A stretch of 64,000 nucleotides of DNA from Dactylis glomerata (Eukaryota > Streptophyta > Magnoliopsida > Poales > Poaceae), in the NCBI GenBank assembly GCA_007115705.1, contig QXEO01000149.1, positions 1,538,450 through 1,602,449 of the forward strand, read 5' to 3'. Positions 52,400-64,000 of this stretch are shown in pieces (position 1 is the first letter of the stretch; each line of letters opens with the position of its first letter). A model generated the notes under the pieces. The model was not told the origin of the DNA. It did not search any database and saw nothing but the letters and a program-made list of their open reading frames with translations. The position numbers were made by a program, and so were the translations under genes.

Positions 52400-55300
52400 T
52401 GTAATATCCCAGCATTTAGGACAAAACGAAGGGTAGATTTAGGACCTCTGTGCATTCATGCATCTAAAATCTGAGTAAATTTTTCGCAAATCAAAAACAA
52501 ACCTGGGTGAGCAAACTTCTTTCAAAGCATCTTTAGAGTTAGAGGTGTTTTTGATTGCTAAAGGTTTGTTAGGATCTCTTGAAGTTGATATTTAAGTGTT
52601 GTTGGAATTTAGAATTTATTCTTGAATTATCACAAATTTGAATATTTAATTTACAATAAAGGAATAACTCAATCAAATAATGAGTTAGATAAAAGAAAAG
52701 GAATTGAATATAAAATAAACAGAAACAATACTTTATTGATATTCCACAATTATACAAAGTCTTTACATCAAGGTCAAATTGAAAAGAAGATTACAGGAGA
52801 TATTAAAATAAAAAGAAACCTAGCTCTAAACTATTTCTATTGATCTGCTTGAAGTCCATCTTCTAATCTTCATAGTTTGCAATCTGCAAAACAAAGCCAA
52901 AAAGAAACAAAGCAAAAGATTAAGGGTTAGAGTTATTTACTCTCAGACTAGGGCAAAGATTTTGCCATTGAATCATTGAGTAGTTTGGACAAGTGTAGTA
53001 TCTGATCTGTTAAGTTACTGGGTACAAACCAAGACAGCCCACAGCAGATTCACAACACGGCCAGTATAGGATCAGATCAAGCCATGGTGACAAGCAGCTC
53101 ACAAGGAGCTTAGTCACTGCATGAGAAGCTTGTGCTGGCAGCACCACAGCTGCTAGCAAAGCTAGCAGTCGACCTGATGAAGAGCACCAGGGGAAACAAC
53201 ACACACACACTTCCAGTACTGCACCAACGCAAGCACATCAGAGTCCTTGCACCCCATACCAAGAACAGAACCAGTTCTTGCAAATCATCACTCAAACACA
53301 TCCAGGAAAACCATGGAGGCCAATTGAAGCTCAAGACCAAGCCAGGAGGAGAAGAACCAGTAGCTCATATCAGGAGGAGAAGGACAAGTAGCAGCCAGGG
53401 GCAAGTCCAGGAGGTGAAGGACAAGCTTGAAGCTGAGCCAGGAGGAGAAGGCAAGCCAGAAGCAAGCCATCACCAACAGCAAGCAACAGAAGCTGTACAC
53501 ATCACTAGCACTGCACAACTACAGGCATCAGGTAGAAACCTTGCAAGCATATTATTGCTAGTGCATGATTCCAGCTTGTGTTGTCATTAGATAAGCCCTC
53601 GGACTGGCAAAGAAGTGCTTTGCCAAGATCATCCTAGGGAATCATGAATAAAAGACCAAAGTAAGCCACAGCAGTGTGCTAGCCTCAGTTTGCATTTCAC
53701 TGGCACATCACAAGGATTAAATCAACACAGAGAAACTTGTGCTGGGCACATGTCCTGTTGGGCATGCACCTCAAGCACACAAGTCTTGCAAGCATCACCA
53801 AATAGGTAGCAGTGGGCACACAAACAAGCTTAGCACCTCACAAACTACTCCTAGCCTCAGACCAGCATCATTGGCTAAATTACCAGGGGCAAGTTTCACT
53901 ATAGAAATGATCCCAGAAATCAGTTGTTGGGCACAAGATCAGAAGATCTTGCACCTCAACACAACTAACTGAATTAATGAACAGACAAGTCCATATACAG
54001 CAGTACAATCATCTTCCTAGTTATTAAGAACTAGGAATCATATCAATCTTGCTTTAGCTAATGTCACAGAGGACTGCAACACAACATATCATCTTACCAC
54101 TTGGATATCATGGATAAGCTAGGAGAAGCAGTTAAACACAATACACATATCACTGAACTTGTGTTAACAGTTAACTGAATAACAACATTCAATTTGACAC
54201 CACAGTGTGGAGACACCAGCAACCACAGGGGAATCATCTAGCATGCATAGGATAGAGCAAGCTGAGTGAGTACAGTACTGCTAGCATAAGTCAAGTGCTA
54301 ACTAAATCTTGCAAATGTGCAAGGTTCAGAAACAACACCTCTGTCAGTAAGTATGCTGACAGAGGAAGAAGAGGAGCAAGCAGAGTATCACCAGATTTAG
54401 CACAATCACAGCTAACTGAATCAAACATGCATCTAGCATCAGCATCACAGAGCAAGCTCTGTGAGCTTGGCTCACTGGTCTTGACCAGCATGGTCAGAGA
54501 CCATGGCCAGTGAGAGAAGCAGAAGGGGGAGAGGAAGAAGAAGAGGCTCACCAGTCGCCCAGGTGCATACCTGGCCGGCATGGCGGGGCAGTGCCCGCGC
54601 GGCCAACCAGGCGCGACCGAGGGAAGACTTCACCGCGGCACCACCGGGAGCACCGCAATCAGCGCTTCCACCGGCGTGCACACACACACACAGAGGTCTC
54701 CTCGGAGAAGCACAGCAGGAGTCAGGAAAGAAGCCGGTGAGGTGTCGAGATCGGTGGCGAGTCTGATGCAAAAATCCCGAGTGGGATCCGGCCTTGGATC
54801 TCCTCGGAGAGGAGGTGGCCGACGGAACGGTTCGGTGGAGGTGGAAGAGGGCGCTAGGGCGAGTATTTCGCCCAAGGTGGCGACAGCGATGGCCACCGGA
54901 GTTGGCCGGAGGGGCCAGACGACAGCGGCGGCGATCCAGTCGCCAGCGAGATCGAGGAGAGGTGAGAGGCCGAGGCAGGTCTGGGTCGGTTTGACCGACC
55001 CAGGTCCTAGCCGATTGGGCTTGACCTAGCCGGGGTGGCTGGGCTGGGCCAATGGGCCAAAACCCATCTGCTAGCTCAATTCATTTTGGATGAATTTGAA
55101 ATTCTATTTTTCTTTATAAAATTAATTCAAATCTAAGATCAAACTAAATTTGTTTAATTTCATTTTTATTAAACAAACTTTTAAACTTAAATGCATAGTT
55201 TAGTTAATTATAATTATAACCCATAATCAATTTTTATTATTAACCCTAAAAATAAAACCTTTTATATTTCTTTCTTAAACGTCCTTTATCCTCACTAATT

Positions 55301-57164
55301 AAAATAAAATCTAAGTATTTTCCTTTATTAAATTAAACCTTTTCCTTTTCAATTAACTCAACCAGAGTTTCATAACTTAAACTTTAATTTCAAACCTTTA
55401 CTTAATTGCCTCAACACTTCAATGGGGTAAAACACACAAATATAACTTGTGTTTTAGAAACTCTATAAACCCTAGAAAGTCTTGGGTAAAACACACAAAT
55501 ATAATTTGTGTTTTTAGAAACTCTTTAAACCCTAGAAAGTCTTGGGTAAAACACACAAATATAATTTGTGTTTTTAGAAACTCTTTAAACCCTAGGAAGT
55601 GGGTAAAACACACAAATAAGAAAACCAAGTTCATAAATCACCATGTATAGCATATCATTGTGCATAGCATCCAACTGCTTCTTGAAACATTGTCCTTACC
55701 GGACAATGCTTGGTTTTCTGTAGAACAAGGAGATCAGGAGCAACGCCAAGTATCCGACTCCATTACCTTTCAGTCACAAGGCAAGTTTACCTTGCTCATA
55801 TCTCTTGAATGCACTGGTTTTGAAACTTCTTGCAAAGTGATGACTTCAAACTCTAACATTTCAAAAGAGATGGAAAACTTATTTTCATAAATGATTATGA
55901 CTAGTGGTTATCGACCAGTGGTGATAACCTAGGAAGGCTGGCAGGTGGAACCACAGTAAGATTGTGGTGGTGGAGGTTCCACTTGCACGGGAAAGTAAAC
56001 CTAGGATTAACTACCAATGCCACAGTTATTCTTGTGCCGTAAAAACCGTGTCGTCCAAGAGACTTGGAATGGGACGGGAAATTCAGCTGTATCTTCTCTC
56101 GTTCGCATGTCAACGGGCAGCCAGTTGCCAGTCGCAGTAGATCTTGCGAGACTACTTGCATATGGGTGGGACACCTCAGTTCTCACGGCACTGGTGTCTA
56201 TGATGGTCCGCAAGGGACGCCTAGGTACTTCATCGTTGGGGGTGAATATCAGGGGCACAACCTGCTTGCGTGAATTTGGTGGGCATGCGTTGTGCGGAGA
56301 AGGCAGTGATTGGCTTGGATCAATGACTGGGCCCCACACCATGGAAGTGTGGACAGGAATGTACGCTCGGTTGTGCAGCAAGGCTTTGATCTCTTTTGGA
56401 AGGACACACCTCTGCAGAGTGTAAAAAGATGTGACATGTTACCCCTTGTTCCGGGAAGGAGCTGCGAACGCGGCAGGAAAGGTGCTCTCAAGGCACTAAT
56501 ACCCTGTGTTGGCTGTTGGGCATAGTTTTCTAAAGTAAAAGCAATCTTTCAAGAAACCTTGATAAAACCTTGCATAGGCCTATGACTCTTTTGGGTCTGT
56601 GGCTGTAGATAGTGCATATCACACCACTTCTTTCTAAAGAAACTTGCTGGGTAACGCTCGTTACTCACCCCAATCTCTTAAACCCTTGCTAGACTGTGAA
56701 GAACTCGACGAGGCCACTCTGAACGTAATCGAAGGCCAGCAGGACATCTTCTACGAGGAGCCAGATCTCTCCCGAGGCGTCGAAGGCGTGGACTACATCA
56801 TTCGCTACGGGGCATCCTCCGGCGAGGAATCAGAGTGAAGAACTACTAACTAATAGGGTAGTACTGTAGCCGAGGAATCGAGCAACTGTAGAATATGAAT
56901 AAGTTGTTGAATTCTTCCCTTGTTTAATTATTTGAGCTTTCCAGTTGCTGTAAACACTAAGCACTTGAGGTGTTCTCTTTATCGGGAGCATTTCGGTATC
57001 ATCACGCTTTGGTCTGTAATATAATGTGGAACAGTTTGTAATTGGGCCCGCAATGTTTCTGTTGTACCATTCTGAGGGATGTAATATTTGTGGAGGCTTG
57101 TTCCGCAAGTGTTATGTCAATGACTTGCATACTACAACATGGAATGGTATGCTGGGTCACCGCA
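52400..57164 (+). repeat. 3' LTR of E6
   Basis: A 4,765-bp partner of 41327-46096 with scattered substitutions and a few short indels, for example around 54682 and 55040. Its end is followed by CAACA and the E5 LTR. Confidence 0.95.
55425..55613. repeat. Tandem array of about 59 bp in the E6 3' LTR
   Basis: Counterpart of the array at 44358-44546, with the same unit number and hairpin-forming core. Confidence 0.9.
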
Positions 57165-57169
57165 CAACA

Positions 57170-58074
57170 TATGCCATGGGATGGCTTAAAAGGGGGCCGA
57201 ACTAGATGCTGGAGGATTCAGGAGAGGGGAATGAGCTGAAAAGCACGACAGAAAGGAACACAGATCTACCCAGGTTTGGGGCTCTCGTAAGGAGATAACA
57301 CCCCTACTCCTGCTCTACTGGTATATATTTGGATCGATGGAGTACACAACAATGGCGCTTCTAGGCTCTCTGCTAGAGGAGGAAGATGAACTGCTAAGTG
57401 TAGGAACACCCTGGAACCAACCCCTCTCTAGGGCTCCCTGTGCCACCTTATATAGTGGTGGCCAGGGTTACAACGGTCACACGAGACCAGAAAACACCAA
57501 CTACACTCCAAACTGGCCATACCGACGATGGCTGAGACCCTTGACTTTGCCCCTGATTGCTCTCGATGGGACTCACCGTCGCTGTACCTTGTACTTCTTG
57601 GACTGTGACCTTACCACCGTGAGGTAATGGCTGTACTTGTGCACAGTGAGGGTAGGTAAACCACCACTGTGCACCCTGTCAACATGATCTCCCTCCATAC
57701 TTGGTAGGATCTCTCCTTGATTGTAGGGACATGACATCTTGGTTGACTTATGTATCCCGGATATGACCGTTGGCCATATCCTGGACCTATATACCGGACC
57801 AACGACCTATAAAGGTCGGGTAATCCGGCTCCCTGCTCCTGCACAACATATCAAATAAGTTAGGCCGGCATATCTATGCATATGCCGGCACTCCTCAATA
57901 AGTATCCCGGTTATTCCGGCATATCTAAACTCCAGCCGGGATACACTTATATGCCGGTCTGGCCGACGCTCCTATATTCTGGCCAGACCCCACGTAGGTC
58001 AACCAACATAAAGTCAACCTTATTCCTTGTATCTTTCTAGTCTCTTGACCCTACTGGGGGTCATCCCCCCGACA
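57170..58074 (-). repeat. 3' LTR of E5, main piece
   Basis: On the minus strand it starts TGTCGGGGGG (58074). TATATAA at about 57448-57454 (minus) is the likely promoter, followed by the GGAGTAGGGGTGTTATCTCC block typical of grass Gypsy LTRs. The remaining 21 bp are at 41306-41326. Small ORFs inside are not genes. Confidence 0.75.
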
Positions 58075-58089
58075 TTAGTCCCCGAAGCT
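58075..58089 (-). other. Polypurine tract of E5
   Basis: On the minus strand AGCTTCGGGGACTAA lies directly before the LTR start TGTCGGGG. This fixes the orientation of E5. Confidence 0.65.
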
Positions 58090-58524
58090 GTCGAGGTCCC
58101 CCAGTCTTAACCGAGGGGCCTTGGCAGGTTCAACATGATATCTCTTTTGTTATATCCCGGCTCATGATTTTACACCGGCGATCACACTATATACCGGCTC
58201 TTCTTTCTTTTCCACAAGTTAATCCGGCCGGTCCCGGGGTATTCCGGTCAGAACTTATTCCCCGGGAAGTTACACCGGCACATATATGAGACTTCCTTAA
58301 GAAGCCACGTCCGACAGTTTGCATTGAAACTTGCAACCGTCCTGCCACTACGAACGGTCACCCGATGTGACGGTTCACACTGCATTTACTGCAGGCCATC
58401 ACTGCCTAGTGGCACGGTTACAGGAACCGCCGCCCCACTCCGTGCCGCCACATGGCGACCTCCCGCAAAAATGGTCGGGGGTAGTGGAACACTTACCACG
58501 ATCCCCACGACCCTGGTCCCACGG

Positions 58525-58532
58525 TATAAATA
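58525..58532 (+). promoter_or_regulatory. TATA box of the E5-carried spliced gene
   Basis: TATAAATA in the context CACGGTATAAATACGGG. About 30 bp downstream a 5' leader would begin; its donor is at 58789 (CCG/GTAAGC) and the acceptor at 59071-59072 (CTCAATAG). Confidence 0.7.
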
Positions 58533-59082
58533 CGGGGGCGGGGGTAAGCTTGCTCTTTTTACCCCCACAGTGTCTTCTTCTTCCTCCGCTCCCTTGTCTC
58601 TTGCGCTTCGCCGCCAGACCGAGGAACAGAGAAGGAACGCCGCCGCCGTCGCCCCCCTGCACGCCGGCACCTCCGCTCGCCGTCGTACGACATCCTCACC
58701 TTCATCGCTGCTGTTGCTGCACCCTCTCCCAGACATTACTGGGGGATATCGGATCTCCATCTGCAAGCTCGCCGCCGGCCAAGCTCCGGTAAGCTTCTCT
58801 TTCTCTGCTCTTCTTCTTTCATGCCTTTCTGCAGCCTTGCACTGGTAATCTTACTTGCTTAGATCTGCGGTAGTTCCTTTGCTTGATATCCCTCTGATTC
58901 GATTAGCATTGCTAGCAACGTTCCTTAGCAGTTCACAGGTGTTCTTCCGCAGGAGCTTTACCCATGTTTATTTTTGATTTTAACTGCGATGGTAGATCCT
59001 CATTTCCTGCTAACTTTGGTGAGAGTGGTATGTCGGAGAGACTAACCTCCCTCTTTTCTCTGATCTCAATAGGATTAACATC

Positions 59083-62000
59083 ATGGGACTCCGGCTCTCA
59101 CGCCTTGTCCCGGCCACCAAGATGGCTTCCTCAAGCATGACGGCTACCTCGGCTTCAGAGGAAGATAACTCGGCCCAGCTCCAAGGAAGCTCCGGCTGGG
59201 AGGGGTCGGAGGTTACTCTGGCCGACATATCTTGGGTCACCACTACCAGAAGAATTCCGGACGGCGTTGCATGCCGGCTACCGGTGGGAGAGACAGTGCC
59301 GGCACCTGAACCCGGCGAACGCGTCATGTTCATCGCCCACTTCGAGCGGGGCTTTGGTCTGCCTGCGTTAGACTTCTTCCGGGACCTCCTCGACACCTAC
59401 GATCTACAGCCTCACCATATCCCGGCGAACGCGGTAATGATACTCTCTGCCTTCGCCGCTTTCTGCGAAGGCTTCGCCGGCATAGAGGCCTTCACCCAAG
59501 CTTCGGCGAAGTACTTCCAGCTGCGGAAGCAAGTTGTCCAAGAACCGCTCCGGTCCAAGGATGATCCACCGGAGACGGCCCAGGAGAAGAAGGACCGCCC
59601 CATGACCCAATGCAGCGCGGCCACCATTATGTCCCGGAAGGGCTCGGACTTTCCCAAGGTGGAACTGCTCGAGTCTTGCAAGAAGTGGCAAAAGAGCTTC
59701 TTCTACGTCAAGAACACCACCGACGTCGACCTGCTCAACTTGCCGCCATTCGTGGACGAGCCACCACTGGCGATGAAGAACTGGACCTATAACCCGAAAA
59801 ACATGGTCGGGCCGGTTAACGCCCTCCACCGGGTTAAGGGCGAGCTGCGGGATGAGGGCCTCACTCCTCAGGACCTGGTGGCCTGCTTCATCAGCCGGCG
59901 CGTCTCTCCTCTCCAGCGCCGGCCTCACAAGATATGCCAAATGAGCGGGCCCATGGATCCCACGCGGCACTCCACACACGAGCTGACCCCGGCCGACATC
60001 CTGCGGCGGATCAAGGACATCTGCAAGTCCTCTCAGGCCACCTTTGCCTGGGGACTGGAACCTTACAGCCGGGATCGCCCCGCACCGACGGTAAATCCCT
60101 TTCGCCGGCACATAAGCTCTTGCCCGGCATATAGACACCTTGGCCGACATACTTCTATTTTCTGACACTTATCATGCTTATCCGACATACTCCTTGTACC
60201 GACATATTTCTTGTTTCTGACCCATTGTCTTTGCCCTATGCAGAAGTTCAGCTTCCAGAGTATGGAGAACTCCCGGATCCAGATCGCGGCAGACCGCACC
60301 GCTGCGGATGTTGAAGATCCGGACCATTGGGACAAGCTGCCCTGGAACACCCGTGCTGCCTCTGCCGCGGGTAAGGACTCTTCCTCCTGGCACTCCACTC
60401 AAGCCCGGAGTGAGGATGACTCTGACGAGGAGATCCTGATGTATTACGACCCAACGCCACTTGCATATGCCTTTCCTACCACACCTTTTGCTTATCCTAT
60501 GTCGTCCTCAGCTATCCCGGACGACATGGTTGTCGACGCCGCCCCTTTGAACCAGGGACCTCCTTCCATCGGCGGATGTGCCGGCCGGAAGCGAGGCGTG
60601 AAGCCCCAGCCCGACACACCCCAGCAACCAAAAAGGCAGAAGGTTGGCGTGCCTCAGCCCAAGAGGCAAAGACCCGTTGCCCCAGGGTGAGTTTCTTTCC
60701 TTTGCTTTATTTCCGGCATATTTCTCTCTCTGATTACTAACTTGGTGTTTTCTCTCTTTCAGGGCTCCCCTTGCGCCGGAACATGCTTCCAGCTCAAGTG
60801 CCAGCCCAAACATTGAAAGGCCGACGACCACTGCCACCCCCGACATACCCTCTGCAAGTCACATCACTTCTCCGGCGCCGGCATCTTCGCCTGCGCCCGA
60901 CAAAACCACTTCCCCGGCGAAGGACGATCCTCCGCCGGAGCAAGACAACTCTGCCCCCGACGTCCATATGGACTCGGGGGCTCAACAGGATCCTTCCGCT
61001 TCTGATGTCCACATGGACACATGAGCCCAACCAGATGCCCCTGACGCCGGCGCGCCCACCAGTGGCGCCGGGACTACTGAAGATGCCGGCGCAGGCAACA
61101 AGAGCGCCGTCATAGATAAAGGCAAAGCCCCTGAAGTGCCGGAGGTCCGGACTGATCCGGCACCTGCCTATGCTGGCCAAGCTGCGCCTGCCGCGCCGGA
61201 ACAACCAGTGCCCAAGACCCCAACTTCTGCGAAGACATCTGCCCCGGCCAAGACCGCTGCCCCGGCCAAGACCTCAGTCCCGGTTACGTCCAGCACTCTC
61301 AGGATCAAGCCGACCAAGTCCGGCACACAATCCGCTGCCACTGCACCTGCTAAGGGAGCAGCCCGGCCCAGCTCTGCCCTGGCACTCCATATTGGCAAAG
61401 CAGCAGCCCGGCCCAGCTTCTTTGATACGCCGGAACTTGAGGGCCGTGTCTCCCTGCTGACAAAAAGTGACAAGAGCCTTGGATCTCTTAAGGATCACTG
61501 CATCAAGTGGAATGATGCCGACAGTATGGACACTGCTAACTCCAAGAATAAGAAGTTGGCCGAAGCTTTGGCTACTGGCAATCCTGCTGATATCCTGGCC
61601 GCGAAGCCCATTCCTATTGCCAGCGAGCTCCTCAGCATCCAGCAAAGACTTCACCTTCTGGCCGACGCCACCAACGTAAGTTTTTTCTATATATATATCC
61701 CCAGTCCCCGAAAATGTCGGCTGTCCGGGATACGGACATCCGGGATTTTCCAATACCTTTTGCACTTAGCTGTTTTCAAACTAATAGTCCGACATACAAG
61801 CTCGACCCGAGCTTCAAATCCTAGTCACCGAGGGCCGGGATAGGTGCGCAGCACCTGTGCCGGGTCTTCAACAAACTAAAAGTCTTCAGCAAGTTTCAAA
61901 TCCTCCTGACCGAGATATAAGCTCGATTCGAGCTTCAAATCCTAGTCACCGAGGGTCGGGATAGGTGCGCAGCACCTGTGCCGGGTCTTCAAAAGAATGA

Positions 62001-63081
62001 ACTCTTGATATAATCTTCACTTTAACTGTCATGCTAGATTTCTCTCATAACCCTTCAAATCCTAACTTTTTTGCAGCGCATGAACAACACACGCGCCGAC
62101 CTGTACCATGACTTGGTGTGCGAGCATCGGAAGTTATCCGACGCGCATAACAGGCTCCGGCTGGAGCTGACCCAGAAAGGTAAACTCAGTCGACATACCG
62201 TTGCATGCCGGATTATTCTCCTCTTCTGCTCTTCTTTATACTCCTTTTGCCGGCGCACCCTAATATGCCGACACATAACCTTTTACCGGCATTCTGCAGC
62301 TGCTGCTGAAGAACAAGTCACCGCGCTTCTCCAGAGGGTGAAGGAGCTGACCGGTATGCCGAATCCTGCTGATCTTTTTGTAATCAACTTGTACTTCAAA
62401 TCCTTTAATTCTTGTCACTGTTTTCTATCTTCACATCCTTTTAACTTCAAATCCTTGCAGATGAGAAAGCTGCACTGGAGGCACGCCACCGGGACTGTAT
62501 TCCCTCCGTGGACGTGGCCAAGCAGTTGGACGACCGGGATGCCGCTCACAAAGCTGAGGTGGAGCAGCTGAAGGGCCGGGTTGCTGAGCTTCTGGAGGAG
62601 AAGGAAGAGAGGGAGGGCCAACTTAAGAAAGCCCAGGAGCTGCTCGTCACTTCAGAAGCCGACGCATCCAACGCCTACGCAGAACTTAATGGCTTGAAGG
62701 AGCAGGCCACCAAGTGGAAAGTTGACATTGCCCGGCTCAACGTCGATCTCGCCAGTAAGCCTCAAATCCTCTTCTGCCCGACACATCCTGTCCGATACAT
62801 CTCTTCCGGCATACTCTTATGCCGGCACGCATTCCTTTTGCTAACCTGCTTGCCATCTTTCAGACCTGTTTCCTGCTTCCGTCGAAGACGTTGAGAGGGC
62901 TCTGGAGGTAGATCGAGTGAACCGGGGTGCCCCAGTCGACTCTCCCAACTGGACTATGTCAGAGCAGCTGCTCGCCCTGGAAGCCCGGAAGAACGCCATG
63001 AGCTATTATACTGAAGATCTCTTCCTTGGTGCCCAGGAAGCATACTCCGCCCTCTGGCCGGGACAAAGGACGCCCGCCGAC
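59083..63081 (+). CDS. Spliced PF04195-like 'putative gypsy type transposon' protein carried by E5
   Basis: Multi-exon gene, antisense to E5. After a non-coding leader exon (about 58557-58788), coding exons are 59083-60090, 60244-60686, 60763-61675, 62077-62179, 62300-62353, 62461-62754 and 62864-63081, where E7 cuts it. All introns have GT/AG ends and phases join in one frame. Exon 2 encodes the recognisable domain: ERVMFIAHFERGFGLPALDF, LLDTYDLQPHHIPANAVMIL and FAAFCEGFAGIEAF, as in grass proteins annotated 'putative gypsy type transposon'. A Pro/Ala-rich low-complexity region follows, with a premature TGA at 61022. The last exons form a coiled coil (AEVEQLKGRVAELLEEKEER). The role is unknown. 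Apart from the TGA and the E7 insertion the structure is well preserved. Confidence 0.75.
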
Positions 63082-64000
63082 TGATGACCCACAAGTATAG
63101 GGGGTGTATCATAGTACTTTCGATAAATAAGAGTGTCGAACCCAATGAGGAGCAGAAGGTGTTGATGAGCAGTTTTGATCAAGGAATCACTGTAAATACT
63201 AGCAAACAGGTTTTCAGGAGTATTTGGTAATACGAGTAAATAAAGTGCGAGTAAATAAAAGACAGTAGTAACAATTGCAGCAAGTGGCCCAATCCTTTCT
63301 TCAGCAAAGGACAAGCCGGTTGTGTACTTATAATAACCAAACGTTCTCGAGGACACACGGGAGTTTTCTGTCAAGAGCTTTCGCTTCATAGAGCCAATAG
63401 TATTCATTGGTTTGGTAAGTGTTATGGGGGTGAACCTGTGCTAGCGCACTACCCTTACTAGGATAAATACACACTTGTGATTAAACCCCTTGCAAGCATC
63501 CGCAAATACAAGAAAGTAATTAAGATAAATCTAACCACAGCCTTAAACTCTGAGATCCTACGCTCCCTGGTGCAATGGTTTCCCAACGGAGGTTTAGGTT
63601 TCTGTCACTCCAGCAACCCCACAATCGGTAGCCAAATACACAATGCATCTCACTAGGCCCATAAATGGTGAAGTGTCATGTAGTCGACGTTCACATGACA
63701 CCACTAGTGAAATAGCACCACAACAATATCAAACCATTAAATATTTCTCAACAATAATTCACTACTAACATCTTGACTTCTCCCATGTCCTCAAGAACTA
63801 AATGAACTACTCACAAGACATCATATGGATCATGATCAGAGGTGAAATAATGGTAAATAACAATCTGAACATAAACCTTAACTCAACGGTTCCACTCAAT
63901 AGCATCAACTACAAGAGTAATCAACACCGGGAAAGTTTCCCCTATGAATATAACAAGATCCAACTCAAGATGTTACAGCGGGACGGCGTGGTGATGGTGG
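63082..64000 (-). repeat. E7: partial LTR of a further minus-strand element
   Basis: Starts TGATGACCCACAAGTATAGG exactly where the exon reading frame of the E5 gene is broken. This opening is common for Triticeae Gypsy LTRs in reverse orientation. CCGAC at 63077-63081 is the expected target duplication. The sequence contains no gene up to the window end. Confidence 0.65.

Larger units (their letters stand above)
41327..57164 (+). mobile_element. E6: Tekay/Del-type chromovirus with 4.77-kb LTRs
   Basis: A 15,838-bp element flanked by CAACA at 41322-41326 and 57165-57169. The LTRs are 4,770 and 4,765 bp, each longer than half of the 6.3-kb internal region. Order: 5' LTR, initiator tRNA-Met primer-binding site, extra ORF, gag, pol with protease-RT-RNase H-integrase and a C-terminal chromodomain-like module, polypurine tract, 3' LTR. 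The long LTRs, primer type and domain order fit the Tekay/Del (RIRE3-like) lineage. The LTRs are highly similar, so the insertion is recent, yet gag and pol carry stops. Confidence 0.95.
41306..63081 (-). mobile_element. E5: minus-strand Tat-type element, 3' part, split by E6
   Basis: The LTR lies in two pieces, 41306-41326 and 57170-58074, separated by E6. Removing E6 gives an LTR of about 926 bp that starts (minus) TGTCGGGGGGATGACC and ends CACGACGACA. A polypurine tract (58075-58089) on its right side shows that this is the 3' LTR of a minus-strand element. The sequence to the right holds a plus-strand spliced gene, therefore antisense to E5, in the same relative place as the B3 genes of E2 and E4. 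E7 interrupts it at 63082; gag-pol and the 5' LTR are outside the window. Confidence 0.72.

Noticed and set aside
58324..58848. Pro/Ser-rich open frames ahead of the E5-carried gene
   Set aside because: They overlap the TATA box and leader exon of that gene and show no domain.

Overview
The window is nuclear DNA of a grass. The TE families, the fructan-type GH32 gene remnant and the DUF295, TPD1-like and B3 genes point to a Pooideae, probably Triticeae-like, genome. There is no bacterial, plasmid or organelle signal. Most of the 64 kb is LTR retrotransposon, largely nested, with a few host genes between.

Layout. (E1) 1-4394: left-truncated, minus-strand Athila-lineage element with a gag-protease gene and its 5' LTR. 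4395-8879: host island with a two-exon B3-domain gene (minus, 4898-5488), a 54-bp tandem array (about 5712-6066) and an intact two-exon F-box/DUF295 gene (plus, 7057-8429). (E2) 8880-19001: nearly intact 10.1 kb Tat-lineage Gypsy element with 920-bp LTRs and target-site duplication ACGGA; it carries an antisense B3-domain gene between pol and the 3' LTR. 19002-24226: host DNA with an Athila-type LTR fragment, a TPD1-like gene with an in-frame stop (21532-22031) and the 3' exons of a GH32 vacuolar-invertase/fructosyltransferase pseudogene. (E3) 24227-32717: complete 8.5 kb non-autonomous Athila-like element (TSD GAGGT), inserted in that GH32 gene. 32718-33277: preceding GH32 exon. (E4) 33278-41305: decayed Tat-lineage element that cuts the GH32 gene on its upstream side and carries an antisense gene for an AT-hook plus B3 protein. 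(E5) 41306-41326 plus 57165-63081: minus-strand Tat-type element inserted in E4; only its 3' LTR and a plus-strand (antisense to the element) spliced gene of the 'putative gypsy type transposon' (PF04195-like) family are visible. (E6) 41327-57164: 15.8 kb Tekay/Del-type chromovirus with 4.77-kb LTRs (TSD CAACA), inserted in the E5 LTR; it has an extra ORF upstream of gag. (E7) 63082-64000: start of a further minus-strand LTR, inserted in an exon of the E5 gene.

The most interesting theme is that all three Tat-type elements carry a gene on the opposite strand next to the 3' LTR, each with its own TATA box. Two encode B3 DNA-binding domains, one of them fused to two AT-hooks; the third is an eight-exon PF04195-like gene. 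A free-standing B3 gene with an intron lies in the same window. The retroelement coding regions otherwise show graded decay, from one G-run indel and one amber codon in E2 to many lesions in E4. Domain and lineage names rest on reading motifs, not on database searches.
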